Shown here in pieces: positions 1-8,533 of a stretch of 12,236 nt of DNA. The stretch's first letter is position 1, and every line of letters starts with the position of its first letter. Origin of the DNA: JAGTVG01 sp965365275. Lineage in GTDB: Bacteria > Bacteroidota > Bacteroidia > Cytophagales > Cyclobacteriaceae. The notes below the pieces were generated by a model, which worked only from the letters and a program-made list of their open reading frames with translations, ran no database searches and was not told the origin of the DNA. The position numbers were made by a program, and so were the translations under genes. The stretch covers positions 1-12,236 of the forward strand of contig CBDUBA010000124.1 of NCBI GenBank assembly GCA_965365275.1, in the 5' to 3' direction.

Positions 1-2
1 TT

Positions 3-119
3 CATCAATATACTAAAATGAAAGATTTGGGATTTGAGGGTTTTCGGGATCTCTTTTACCCTGTAAACCCTGAGTCCCTCAACTCAGTTAATGCTGCAGC
101 CTCAATTGTAGGTATCTAA
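3..119 (+). CDS. 3' end of an unidentified gene (partial)
   Basis: One plus-strand frame is open from the window edge to a TAA at 117-119 and gives 38 residues ending in ...NSVNAAASIVGI. The other two plus frames stop within the first 20 bases. I do not recognise the family from this tail. It ends 109 nt before the bactofilin start and runs in the same direction, so the two could share a transcript unless the AT-rich hairpin at 143-163 ends it. An internal ATG at 18-20 exists, but the frame is open upstream of it, so a longer gene cut by the window edge is more likely. Confidence 0.4.
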   Translation, partial: HQYTKMKDLGFEGFRDLFYPVNPESLNSVNAAASIVGI

Positions 120-142
120 AAAAGAAATAAGAAAATACTGTT

Positions 143-170
143 AATGATTTTACATAAATCATTTTATTTT
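143..170 (+). terminator. AT-rich hairpin, weak terminator or operator
   Basis: A perfect 8-bp inverted repeat (AATGATTT / AAATCATT, loop TACAT) starts 24 nt after the stop at 117-119 and is followed by a T-rich run. The stem has only one G-C pair, so it would be a weak terminator. It could equally be a protein-binding dyad upstream of the bactofilin gene. Confidence 0.3.
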
Positions 171-228
171 ACGTTAAAAGGGTAGAGTAAGTATTGATTT
201 TTTTGAATTTCAGAAATTATATTTTGCT

Positions 229-612
229 ATGTTCACCAGTAAAGACCAAAAGATTGCTGAAGAAGAGTTAAATAACTCAAGTAGTCTAATCACTAAAGGA
301 ACAACGATTACAGGTAATCTCGTATCACAAGGAAATATCAGGATTGAAGGAAATATCATTGGCAATGTAAAAAGCAAATCAAAAATTGTTTTGGGTCAGT
401 CATCCTTTGTCGATGGAGAAATCTTAACTCAAAAAGCTGAAATTGATGGAGAAGTAAAGGGAAAGATTCGGATCTCTGAACTGTTAACCTTGAAACCGTC
501 TGCAGTGATCAAAGGTGATATTATTACAAAAAACATCAATGTTGAATCAGGAGCTGTTATTAATGGCAAGTGTAAGATGGGTAAACTTCCATTAGAGATC
601 CATAAAAAGTAA
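229..612 (+). CDS. Bactofilin (polymer-forming cytoskeletal protein)
   Basis: This 127-residue protein fits the bactofilin family (formerly DUF583), whose members self-assemble without nucleotide into filaments and help place cell-envelope enzymes. After a short polar N-terminus (residues 1-20), residues ~21-118 show the expected right-handed beta-helix pattern: short strands with a glycine turn every ~8-18 residues (GTTITGN, GNIRIEGNIIGNV, AEIDGEVKGKI, AVIKGDI, GAVINGK). The C-terminus is short and basic. There is no signal peptide or membrane segment, so it should be cytoplasmic. The ATG at 229 is the natural start, just before the domain; no clear Shine-Dalgarno is seen, which is common in Bacteroidota. 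The gene is AT-rich compared with the minus-strand block beside it, and it converges on lspA with only 9 nt between the stop codons. Confidence 0.9.
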   Translation: MFTSKDQKIAEEELNNSSSLITKGTTITGNLVSQGNIRIEGNIIGNVKSKSKIVLGQSSFVDGEILTQKAEIDGEVKGKIRISELLTLKPSAVIKGDIITKNINVESGAVINGKCKMGKLPLEIHKK

Positions 613-621
613 ATTAAGAGT

Positions 622-1260
622 TTAGCTTTTGAGCTCCTGGTCGCTGACCTCGACTTCTTCGCCACGCACTTCAGGCTCTTTGCTCTCCTCCTTGAAAAAG
701 ACTTTCTGCATTACCAGAATGATGGCGACTCCCACAAAGATGGACGCATCGGCGATATTAAAAATAGGCCATAAGGCCATATAATCTCCGCCAAATATAG
801 GGACCCAATCGGCTACGCGCCCCTCCCAGATATCGACATAAAACATATCCACCACCTGTCCATGGAACCAGGGTGTAGGCGCATCAAATGGTGCATTGTT
901 AAGAAAAACACCGTAAAATGTACTGTCAATCACATTGCCGATGGCTCCTCCAAGAATAAGGGCAATACACCATATCAATCCCTGGTGAACTCCTTTCCGG
1001 GCCAGATAAAAAAGGTAATATGCTATACCCACGACAGCGATCAGCCGGAAAACGGTCAGGATCAGCTTACCGTGTTCGGAAGCGATCTGCATCCCGAAGG
1101 CCATCCCCGGATTCAATGTGTAATGGAGCTTGAACCAATCATCAAAGACCTGGATCTGGCCGGCAATACCCGGGTCCATATTAAAATGGACCAGCATCTT
1201 TACCACCTGGTCAAGGATGATAACGGATAAGCTTAATATGTAATATTTAAAATACTTCAC
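622..1260 (-). CDS. lspA: Lipoprotein signal peptidase (signal peptidase II)
   Basis: LspA is an inner-membrane aspartyl protease that removes the signal peptide from prolipoproteins after lipid is attached to the +1 cysteine. The family motifs are present in order: NPGMAFG (residues 50-56), GGAIGN..D (104-112), VVD with catalytic Asp138, and FNIAD with catalytic Asp171. Four hydrophobic segments lie at about 7-24, 66-87, 93-111 and 164-185. At 212 residues it is longer than the usual ~160 because of loops around 115-135 and 145-163 plus a charged C-terminal tail; I associate such loops with Bacteroidota LspA. The usual Arg after GNxxD is Ser113, which I also believe is normal in this phylum. 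The start is GTG: an in-frame TAG lies two codons upstream, and the next Met (residue 22) would remove most of the first membrane helix. It is the last gene of the minus-strand block, 72 nt after ileS. Confidence 0.95.
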   Translation of the reverse strand: MKYFKYYILSLSVIILDQVVKMLVHFNMDPGIAGQIQVFDDWFKLHYTLNPGMAFGMQIASEHGKLILTVFRLIAVVGIAYYLFYLARKGVHQGLIWCIALILGGAIGNVIDSTFYGVFLNNAPFDAPTPWFHGQVVDMFYVDIWEGRVADWVPIFGGDYMALWPIFNIADASIFVGVAIILVMQKVFFKEESKEPEVRGEEVEVSDQELKS

Positions 1261-1345
1261 GATTTTCTATTTCTCAATTTCTACTATTTCTTCAACCTAT
1301 TTCTACTTAAACTAATCCCCACATCCCCTGACCTATTTCTCGATC
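1261..1345 (-). repeat. Short AGAAATAG-type repeats between ileS and lspA
   Basis: Read on the minus strand, the ileS stop region and the following 72-nt spacer contain five copies of AGAAATAG or AGAAATTG. One covers the ileS stop codon itself (GAG AAA TAG), and the last ends just before the lspA GTG. The spacer is purine-rich with no clear hairpin or promoter. Replication slippage is a simple explanation. Confidence 0.55.
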
Positions 1346-4300
1346 TTTAAAATAACTTCCAGGTCATCCATCTCGAATTTCTTGCCATCCAGCAAATTAT
1401 CCCTGAAGTCCAGTTCAACAGCCTGGGTCTCGGTGCAAATATATTCCTTATTCATCTGCAAGGCATTGCTGATCAAAGCATCTTTGTTATCCACCAGGAT
1501 TTTGATCTTATCCTGTACATCAAGTCCCATTTCCTTTCGAAGGTTCTGAATCCTGTTGACTACATCCCGTGCAATACCTTCTTTACGGAGTTCTTCGGTG
1601 ATGGTTACATCGAGGGCCACGGTGATCCCGTTCTCAGTAGCCACAGACCATCCCGGGATATCTTCCGAACTGATCTCCACATCTTCCAGGGTAAGCTCTA
1701 TTGTATTTCCGGAAGGCAGGTTCAACGTGTATGCATTGTTCTTTTCTATACGGGCGATATCATCTTTCCCAAACGCATTGATGGTCTGGGTGATCTCCTT
1801 CATAAGCTTCCCGTACTGCCTTCCCAGCTTTGCAAAATTAGGCTTTATCTTTTTAACCAGAATGCCGGAGGTATCATCAATATAATCAATCCCTTTCACA
1901 TTCACCTCAGAAATGATCAGGCCTTCAACGGCATTGATCTGTTCTTTTACATGTTTGCTGAGAATAGGGATAAGGATCCTGGATAATGGCTGACGAACTT
2001 TTATCTTATGCTTCTTCCTTAATGAATGAACCAGGGAAGATATGGTCTGGGCCAGGTACATTTTTTCCTCGAGGTCAGCATCAATAAATTGATCATCCTG
2101 CTTCGGGAAATCGGTTAAATGGATCGACTGCGCCTGTACTTTCCCGGTCACACCATTCAGATCCCTGTATAACAGTTCAGCATAGAAAGGCGCAATAGGG
2201 GCTATCAATCCGGCGATGCTGTGTAAACAGGTATACAGTGTCTGATATGCTGCGATCTTATCCTCATTATACTCTCCCTTCCAGAAACGTTTTCGGTTCA
2301 ACCGCACATACCAGTTGCTCAGGTCATCGATCACGAAATCCTGTACCGCCCTCGCCGCTTTGGTAGGTTCATAATCTGCATAGGCAGCATCAACCTTCCC
2401 GATCATACTGTTCAGCTTGGATAGGATCCACCGGTCACTTTCCGTTCTTTTATTCAAAGGAACATCCGCTTCGCTGTAATTAAACCCGTCGAGGTTGGCA
2501 TACAGGGCAAAGAAGGAATAGGTATTGGTGATCGTACCGAAGAATCGTCTTTGAACTTCAACCACACCATCCATATTGAATTTCAGGTTATCCCATGGGT
2601 TGGCATTTTCCATCATATACCACCTGAGCGGATCAGGCCCGTATTGTTTGATGGCTTTAAACGGATCCACTGCATTTCCCAGCCTTTTGGACATTTTATT
2701 GCCATCCTTGTCAAGCACCAACCCGTTGGAAACCACGTTTTTGAAGGCCACACTATCGAACAGCAATCCGGCGATGGCATGCAGGGTAAAGAACCAACCT
2801 CTTGTCTGGTCGACACCTTCTGCAATAAAATCGGCAGGATATACCTTGTCAAATCCTTCCTTGTTTTCGAACGGATAATGCACCTGTGCATACGGCATGG
2901 ATCCTGCATCAAACCATACATCGATAATATCCGGTTCCCTGTACATTTTTTGTCCCGAATCGCTGACCAGGTATACTTCATCCACATAGGGCCTGTGCAG
3001 GTCAAAATCATCTCCAATAGGATCCTGTTCGATGCCTGCTGCTATGGCTTTGTTTACTTCTTCCTGCAGTTCTTTTATGGAACCTATACATTTTTCTTCC
3101 CTACGGTCCCTGGTAACCCAGACAGGCAATGGTGTTCCCCAGAACCTGGACCGGCTCAGGTTCCAGTCCACCAGGTTCTCAAGCCAGTTCCCAAACCGGC
3201 CGGTACCCGTAGATTCCGGTTTCCAGTTTATGGTTTGGTTAAGCTCATATAGTCTTTCTTTTACTGCCGTAGACTTGATGAACCAGGCACTGATCGGGTA
3301 GTAAAGAATGGGCTTGTCCGTTCGCCAACAGTGCGGGTAACTGTGCACATATTTCTCTACCCGGAACGCCTTGTTCTCTTCCTTCAGTTTGATGGCGATA
3401 AGCACATCCGTTGGACGGTAATTGGGATCCGATTCATCACTATCGTCATAGTTCTTGACATACATGCCGGCAAAATCAGTGATCTCATCCACAAATCGTC
3501 CATGCTTATCCACGATAGGAACATCATCCCCAAGCTTGTCTTTAACATAAATGCCGGGTATGCCTTTTTCGCGTGTTGCCTTGAAGTCATCCGCCCCAAA
3601 AGCCTGGGCCATATGTACGATCCCCGTTCCATCTTCGATGGTAACAAAGTCTGCTCCGATAACCGTAAAGGCCGGATGGGGCAGTGGGATATAAGGCATC
3701 AGTTGTTCATAACTCAGGCCAACCAGTTCCTTACCTTTCATTTCCTGAATTACCTGGTAAGGGATCTGTTTGTCCCCCGGCTTATAAGCATTAATATCGA
3801 GGTCCTTATCCTTTTCATTAAAGTATTCGGACATCCTGTCTTTAGCCAGAATAACATTGATGGGTTCGAATGTATACTGGTTAAAGGTTTTTATCTTAAC
3901 GTAGTTAATATATTCATTAACGGCCAGGGCAGAATTCCCCGGGAGGGTCCATGGGGTAGTCGTCCAGGCCAGGAAATAATCGTTTTCCGTGTCCTTGATC
4001 TTAAACTGCGCAGTGATGGAAGTATCCTTGATATCGCGATAGGTGCCGGGCATATTGAGCTCGTGCGAGCTTAGGCCCGTTCCTGCAGCCGGCGAATAAG
4101 GCTGTATGGTATAACCTTTATATAAAAAGCCTTTCTCATACAGTTTCTTCAGCAACCACCATACCGTCTCCATATAATCCCTGTCGAATGTAATGTAGGG
4201 ATCATCCAGGTCTATCCAGTAACCCATTATCTTGGTGAGATCATCCCACTGGTCCTTGTATTTCATCACCGTCTCGCGGCATTTCTCATTGTAGTCTGCA

Positions 4301-4650
4301 ATGGAGATCTTCACTCCAATATCATCCTTCGTGATGCCCAGTTCCTTTTCGACCTGCAACTCCACAGGCAGGCCATGGGTATCCCATCCGCCTTTTCTTT
4401 TGACCTGGTACCCCGACATGGTTTTATACCGGCAAAAAATATCCTTGACCGCCCTGGCCATGACATGGTGAATGCCGGGTGTGCCATTTGCAGACGGCGG
4501 GCCTTCATAAAAGATATAAGGCTTCCGGCCTTCCCTGAAATTGACGGATTCTTCAAAAATTTTATTCTCCTCCCAGAATTTCAGGATCTCATCACTGAAT
4601 TCAGGGAAATTTAAATTCTTATATTCCTGGTATTTTGCTTTTTGACTCAT
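1333..4650 (-). CDS. ileS: Isoleucyl-tRNA synthetase, type 2, with GxHH signature motif
   Basis: This cytoplasmic class I synthetase charges tRNA-Ile and edits misactivated valine. It has 1105 residues. The ATP-binding signature is at residues 59-62, reading GIHH inside PSANGTPGIHHVMAR, in place of the usual HxGH order. The CP1 editing domain follows, with WTTTPWTLPGN (229-239) and GTGIVHMAQAFGADD (341-355). HCWRTDKP (440-447) and WFDAGSMPYA (579-588) precede the KMSKR loop (652-656, a KMSKS variant). The anticodon-binding region and a C-terminal DUF5915-like beta domain (~995-1105) complete it. There is no C-terminal cysteine zinc finger. The HCWRTDKP motif, the missing zinc finger and the C-terminal domain mark it as the eukaryote-like type 2 form, which is linked to mupirocin resistance. 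It starts 12 nt after the MMPL gene stops, so the two are probably co-transcribed. Only one ileS is visible here. Confidence 0.97.
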   Translation of the reverse strand: MSQKAKYQEYKNLNFPEFSDEILKFWEENKIFEESVNFREGRKPYIFYEGPPSANGTPGIHHVMARAVKDIFCRYKTMSGYQVKRKGGWDTHGLPVELQVEKELGITKDDIGVKISIADYNEKCRETVMKYKDQWDDLTKIMGYWIDLDDPYITFDRDYMETVWWLLKKLYEKGFLYKGYTIQPYSPAAGTGLSSHELNMPGTYRDIKDTSITAQFKIKDTENDYFLAWTTTPWTLPGNSALAVNEYINYVKIKTFNQYTFEPINVILAKDRMSEYFNEKDKDLDINAYKPGDKQIPYQVIQEMKGKELVGLSYEQLMPYIPLPHPAFTVIGADFVTIEDGTGIVHMAQAFGADDFKATREKGIPGIYVKDKLGDDVPIVDKHGRFVDEITDFAGMYVKNYDDSDESDPNYRPTDVLIAIKLKEENKAFRVEKYVHSYPHCWRTDKPILYYPISAWFIKSTAVKERLYELNQTINWKPESTGTGRFGNWLENLVDWNLSRSRFWGTPLPVWVTRDRREEKCIGSIKELQEEVNKAIAAGIEQDPIGDDFDLHRPYVDEVYLVSDSGQKMYREPDIIDVWFDAGSMPYAQVHYPFENKEGFDKVYPADFIAEGVDQTRGWFFTLHAIAGLLFDSVAFKNVVSNGLVLDKDGNKMSKRLGNAVDPFKAIKQYGPDPLRWYMMENANPWDNLKFNMDGVVEVQRRFFGTITNTYSFFALYANLDGFNYSEADVPLNKRTESDRWILSKLNSMIGKVDAAYADYEPTKAARAVQDFVIDDLSNWYVRLNRKRFWKGEYNEDKIAAYQTLYTCLHSIAGLIAPIAPFYAELLYRDLNGVTGKVQAQSIHLTDFPKQDDQFIDADLEEKMYLAQTISSLVHSLRKKHKIKVRQPLSRILIPILSKHVKEQINAVEGLIISEVNVKGIDYIDDTSGILVKKIKPNFAKLGRQYGKLMKEITQTINAFGKDDIARIEKNNAYTLNLPSGNTIELTLEDVEISSEDIPGWSVATENGITVALDVTITEELRKEGIARDVVNRIQNLRKEMGLDVQDKIKILVDNKDALISNALQMNKEYICTETQAVELDFRDNLLDGKKFEMDDLEVILKIEK

Positions 4651-4662
4651 TTTTCCAGAAAA

Positions 4663-7089
4663 TTATAACTTCTCCTCTTTATCTTCTGCTTTACTATATA
4701 CTTTCAACAAACTTAAATTGATCTCTTCATCTTCATCTTCGGTGTAGAAATCATCCTCGAAGGATTCGATCAAAGGATGGGCATCCATCTTACGCTTCCC
4801 ATCGTCAAATGCCAGCAACAAGGCCGGTAAAAAGATCAGGTTTGTAAACATGGCGATCAGCAGGGTGATGGATGTCAGTTTACCCAATGCAATGGTTCCT
4901 CCAAAATTTGAACCTGCAAAGATTATAAATCCTGCAAAGAGCACTATGGAAGTATAGACCATGCTGGCTCCGATCTCCTTGATGCTGTTACTGACAGCTA
5001 CCGGCACAAAGAAATTATTGGCAAATAATTCCTGCCGGTATTTGGCCAGGAAATGTATCGAGAAATCCACCGAGATCCCGAATGCAATACTAAAGGTGAT
5101 GGCCGTACTGGGTTTAAACGGTATTCCCGCAAAACCCATCAATCCAGCTGTCACCAGGATGGGTATGATGTTTGGGATCAGAGAAATGATGATCATCTTC
5201 AGGTTCCTGAAAAGAAGGGCCATTATCGCTGAGATCAGCAGAAAGGCAATAAACAGGCTCAATCTTAGGTTTTGGATCAGAAAGTTATTGCCTTTTACAA
5301 ACAATAAGGTGGTACCAGTTGCATAGGCACTTATTTCAGTTCCGTCAAATATTTCCCTGATCTTGGGTTTAATCGTATTCTGTATCAGATCATCCATTTT
5401 ATTGCTTCCGATATCCGCGATCTTCAGGCTCATCCGCATCACCTGACCCGTGGAATCGACAAAGGAAGTCAGGAAGCCTTCGTTGGTTTCCTGCCCCCTG
5501 AAATATCTTAAAATAAAGTTCTGGTCCTGGCGACTTGGCAGGCCAAAATATTTGGGATTGTTGTTGTAAAATGCCTGCCTGGCTGCCTTTACAAAACTGA
5601 CAATAGAAACCGGTTTGGAGATGTCTTCCTGTTCCTCAAGGAACTGTTCCAGCTCATCGATCTTCTGCAGGTTACTGTTTCGGATAACCCCGCGTTTTTT
5701 CCCGGTATCCACCACGACTTCCAGGGGCATGATCCCGCTGAAATTCTTTTCGAAGAAGGCCAGGTCCTGTTTGATCTGGCTGTCTTCCGGCAGGTCATCG
5801 ACCATATAGGATACCGCATAGATCTTGTAAAGCCCGAATACCGAAACCACCACGATGGCAACGATAACGACGAAGATTCTGTATTTGTACCGGTGCACCA
5901 GCAAATCCACGCCATTGAGGAAGACATCCGTGAATTTGAAATTCAGATGCTTGAGCCTTTTTCCCTTAGGTGTCGGAAGGTAAGAAAATACCGCCGGTAT
6001 AAGGATCATGCTGACCACAAAGGTGGCCATAATACTGATGCTGGCCACCAGGCCAAATTCCCTCAGGATAACAATTTTCGTAAATAATAGCACACCGAAA
6101 CCAATGGCTGTGGTCAGGTTCGTGATCAGGGTAACAATCCCGATCTTACGGGTCATAACACTGAGGGCCCTGATCTTGCTCCCGTATTTCTCAATTTCCT
6201 GGTGGTATTTATTGAGCAGGTATATGCTGTTGGGAATGCCTATAACCACGATTATAGGCGGCATCAGTCCGGTAAGTATCGTAATCTTATAGCCCAGCAG
6301 GGCGAGTATCCCCATAGCCCAGATCACGACCACGGCGATGATGATCATCGGGATGACCACGGCATCCCATGATTTGAAAAAGAACGCTAAAATGACACCT
6401 GTTATGAGAACGGATAGTATCAGGAAGAAGATCATTTCATTGCGTATCCTTCCGGCCACCACCGATCTGACAAAAGGCAAACCGGCGTATTTCAGTTCGA
6501 TGCCCGTCTTTTTGGTAAATTCATTGCCCAGGAATATTATATCCTCGGTAACCTGTATCCTTTTTGCAGAATTTAAGACCTCCTTGTTTAATGTAATTAA
6601 GATCAGGTTTGATCCATTTTCCTCATTAAACAGTTGTCCGGCATAAAACTTCTGATCCCTGACTAAAAGGAGAACACTGTCCAGATCAGCCTGGTTATCC
6701 GGAATGGTTTCAAACATATCCTGTATTTTGAACTGTTTGTTTACCGCATCCTTCTCGATTCTTTTCAGGTTTGGCAGTCCTAGTACCTCCACTACACCGG
6801 ATATCTTGGCCAGTTCATCGCAAAGCATGGATAGCCTGAAGAAGTTTTCAGGTGTAAAAAGGCTGGAGTCAAGGATCCCGATTGCCAGGATATTCCCGTC
6901 CTCTCCGAACTGGGATTTGAATTCCTTGAATTGTACCATATCCGGATCGTTATTCGGGACTGTCTGAGCGAATTCATAGCTCATCTGCAGGTCCTTCGCT
7001 TTAAAGGCCATAAAGACAGTAATGATCCCTATTGCAATGATCAGGAATAGTCTGAATTTCAGTACGATATGGGCGAGTTTAGTCCACAT
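4663..7089 (-). CDS. MMPL/RND-superfamily membrane transporter
   Basis: This 808-residue inner-membrane protein has the duplicated RND plan. Each half is one helix, a large periplasmic loop, then five helices: TM1 ~12-29 with loop 30-217 and TM2-6 ~218-370; TM7 ~404-424 with loop 425-606 and TM8-12 ~610-762. It resembles MMPL/HpnN/SSD-type exporters, which often move lipids, rather than tripartite drug pumps, which are over 1000 residues. The second half carries the membrane acidic motif G671-ISVD-FSIH, with Asp675. The matching place in the first half is G284-IPN-S, with Asn287 instead of Asp. The C-terminus is a cytoplasmic acidic tail (~776-808). The ATG start has no strong ribosome site. 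It lies 82 nt after dgt and 12 nt before ileS. The substrate cannot be told from the sequence. Confidence 0.88.
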   Translation of the reverse strand: MWTKLAHIVLKFRLFLIIAIGIITVFMAFKAKDLQMSYEFAQTVPNNDPDMVQFKEFKSQFGEDGNILAIGILDSSLFTPENFFRLSMLCDELAKISGVVEVLGLPNLKRIEKDAVNKQFKIQDMFETIPDNQADLDSVLLLVRDQKFYAGQLFNEENGSNLILITLNKEVLNSAKRIQVTEDIIFLGNEFTKKTGIELKYAGLPFVRSVVAGRIRNEMIFFLILSVLITGVILAFFFKSWDAVVIPMIIIAVVVIWAMGILALLGYKITILTGLMPPIIVVIGIPNSIYLLNKYHQEIEKYGSKIRALSVMTRKIGIVTLITNLTTAIGFGVLLFTKIVILREFGLVASISIMATFVVSMILIPAVFSYLPTPKGKRLKHLNFKFTDVFLNGVDLLVHRYKYRIFVVIVAIVVVSVFGLYKIYAVSYMVDDLPEDSQIKQDLAFFEKNFSGIMPLEVVVDTGKKRGVIRNSNLQKIDELEQFLEEQEDISKPVSIVSFVKAARQAFYNNNPKYFGLPSRQDQNFILRYFRGQETNEGFLTSFVDSTGQVMRMSLKIADIGSNKMDDLIQNTIKPKIREIFDGTEISAYATGTTLLFVKGNNFLIQNLRLSLFIAFLLISAIMALLFRNLKMIIISLIPNIIPILVTAGLMGFAGIPFKPSTAITFSIAFGISVDFSIHFLAKYRQELFANNFFVPVAVSNSIKEIGASMVYTSIVLFAGFIIFAGSNFGGTIALGKLTSITLLIAMFTNLIFLPALLLAFDDGKRKMDAHPLIESFEDDFYTEDEDEEINLSLLKVYSKAEDKEEKL

Positions 7090-7103
7090 GCAAAAACGAA
7101 GTG

Positions 7104-7111
7104 CAAATGTA
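7104..7111 (-). promoter_or_regulatory. Possible -7 box (TAnnTTTG) ahead of the MMPL gene
   Basis: The minus strand reads TACATTTG in the 82-nt dgt-MMPL spacer, an exact match to the Bacteroidota -7 consensus TAnnTTTG, 14 nt before the ATG. No convincing -33 TTTG lies 19-21 bp upstream, and the implied leader would be very short, so this is tentative. If real, the MMPL gene and ileS could be transcribed separately from dgt. Confidence 0.25.
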
Positions 7112-7171
7112 ATGATTTTTGGCGCAGTTTTTTAGGTTCAGAAGCATTATATAAACTTTGATCTCACTTTG

Positions 7172-8530
7172 CTAGTACCCCGGGATCGATATTCCTTTGA
7201 TCTTTCTATACATTTCCAGGGCATAGGAATCCGTCATTAAAGTGATATGATCCAGGCAAGCCAGGATCAACGGATAAAAAGTATCATGATCCTGGTTTAA
7301 TTCCGTTTTGAGGTCATCCGGGAAAAGATTCAGGATCGTGGTATTCTTCTTGCCCGCTTTTCCATCATGCATGTAAAAGTCGAAAGCGGCCCGGAGATAC
7401 GCATCGATTAAGCCCGAAAGCACCTCAAACCCTGCGGTTTCCTTTTCCAGGACCGGGACTGATCTGTATATTTTATCAATGGATATAGTTATGATATCTT
7501 TCAGATGATGGGTTGAAGGGATCACCGAGGTGAGTGCTTTATCAAATTTTCCATTGAGGATGCCTGGCTCATGTTCGATAAACGTTTCAGCCGTCTGCTC
7601 TATGAGTTCAGCTATGGCCAGTGCACGCAGGAGGCTTACCTTTTCTCTTTTCAGCTCTATTCTCTTGAATTTCTTGTAGTCAAATTTATCGCCCAGGATC
7701 GGGGATAGAAGTTCCGTAACCGTATCAACAGACACCAGGTTCAGGTTACAACCGTCTTCCAGGTCAATAATACTATAACAGATATCGTCAGCTGCTTCAA
7801 CCAGGAAAGCCAGCGGATGCCGGCACCATACCAGGTCCTTTTCAGACAGGGGCTGCAATCCTGTTTGCCGGGCCGTTTCCTTAAAAAATTCCTTTTCCGA
7901 TTGAAAGAACCCATACTTTTTCTGGCTTTTCCTTTCGGGATCTGAGGTTTGAATCAGAGATTCCCGGGGGTATTTGCTGAAAGCTGCCAGCGTTGCGAAG
8001 GTAACCTTCAAACCCTGGAATTTATTATTGATAAGCAAACGGAAACCCTGGGCATTCCCTTCAAAATTGGTCAGGTCGGCCCATTCCTTATCATTCATGT
8101 GGGATTTGAGCGAATGCCCGAAGTCATCTTCAAGGAAATATTCGGATATGGCATCCTCCCCGGAATGACCGAAAGGCGGATTACCGATGTCATGGGCCAG
8201 GGCTGCCGAAGCCACAATGGCCCCCATTTCAAACTGGTTGATCCCCTTATTGGCCAGGCTGGGATTTTGGTCAATAATTATTTTGCCTACTTTCTTTCCA
8301 AGCGATCTGCCCACACTGGATACCTCCAGGCTGTGCGTCAGACGAGTATGGACAAAATCCGTTTTGGGAAGCGGAAAAACCTGCGTTTTATCCTGCAGGC
8401 AGCGGAAAGGGTAGGAGAAGATGATCCGGTCGTAGTCCTGTTCGAATATACTCCGGCTTTTCAGTTCCTGTAGCGATTTTGCCTCCTCCTCCCCGAGCCT
8501 TGAAGGACTTACCAGTTTTTCCCACTCCAT
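7172..8530 (-). CDS. dgt: dGTP triphosphohydrolase (HD domain)
   Basis: Enzymes of this family hydrolyse dGTP (some also other dNTPs) to deoxynucleoside and triphosphate, controlling dNTP pools; some also limit phage replication. The HD metal site is complete: TRLTHSLEV with His66, AHDIGNPPFGHSGE with His113-Asp114 and His122, and AADDICYSIIDLEDG with Asp248/Asp249. NFEGNAQGFRLL (155-166) is the typical substrate-side helix. At 452 residues it matches the bacterial dGTPase length. It is soluble and cytoplasmic with no signal peptide. The ATG at 8530 lies only 3 nt after the stop of the lipoprotein gene, which suggests translational coupling. Family assignment is firm; exact substrate range is not visible from sequence. 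Confidence 0.93.
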   Translation of the reverse strand: MEWEKLVSPSRLGEEEAKSLQELKSRSIFEQDYDRIIFSYPFRCLQDKTQVFPLPKTDFVHTRLTHSLEVSSVGRSLGKKVGKIIIDQNPSLANKGINQFEMGAIVASAALAHDIGNPPFGHSGEDAISEYFLEDDFGHSLKSHMNDKEWADLTNFEGNAQGFRLLINNKFQGLKVTFATLAAFSKYPRESLIQTSDPERKSQKKYGFFQSEKEFFKETARQTGLQPLSEKDLVWCRHPLAFLVEAADDICYSIIDLEDGCNLNLVSVDTVTELLSPILGDKFDYKKFKRIELKREKVSLLRALAIAELIEQTAETFIEHEPGILNGKFDKALTSVIPSTHHLKDIITISIDKIYRSVPVLEKETAGFEVLSGLIDAYLRAAFDFYMHDGKAGKKNTTILNLFPDDLKTELNQDHDTFYPLILACLDHITLMTDSYALEMYRKIKGISIPGY

Positions 8531-8533
8531 GAA

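Noticed and set aside
67..90. Hairpin CTGAGT/ACTCAG near the left edge as a terminator
   Set aside because: It lies inside the open tail of the partial gene and has no T run after it.
2551..4074. Long plus-strand ORFs opposite ileS (233 and 247 codons)
   Set aside because: They lie antisense to a complete, motif-rich ileS and have the His/Phe/Ile-rich composition typical of antisense reading; no domain pattern.
7949..8473. A 174-codon plus-strand ORF opposite dgt
   Set aside because: It is antisense to an intact dGTPase with all HD motifs, so it is a shadow frame.
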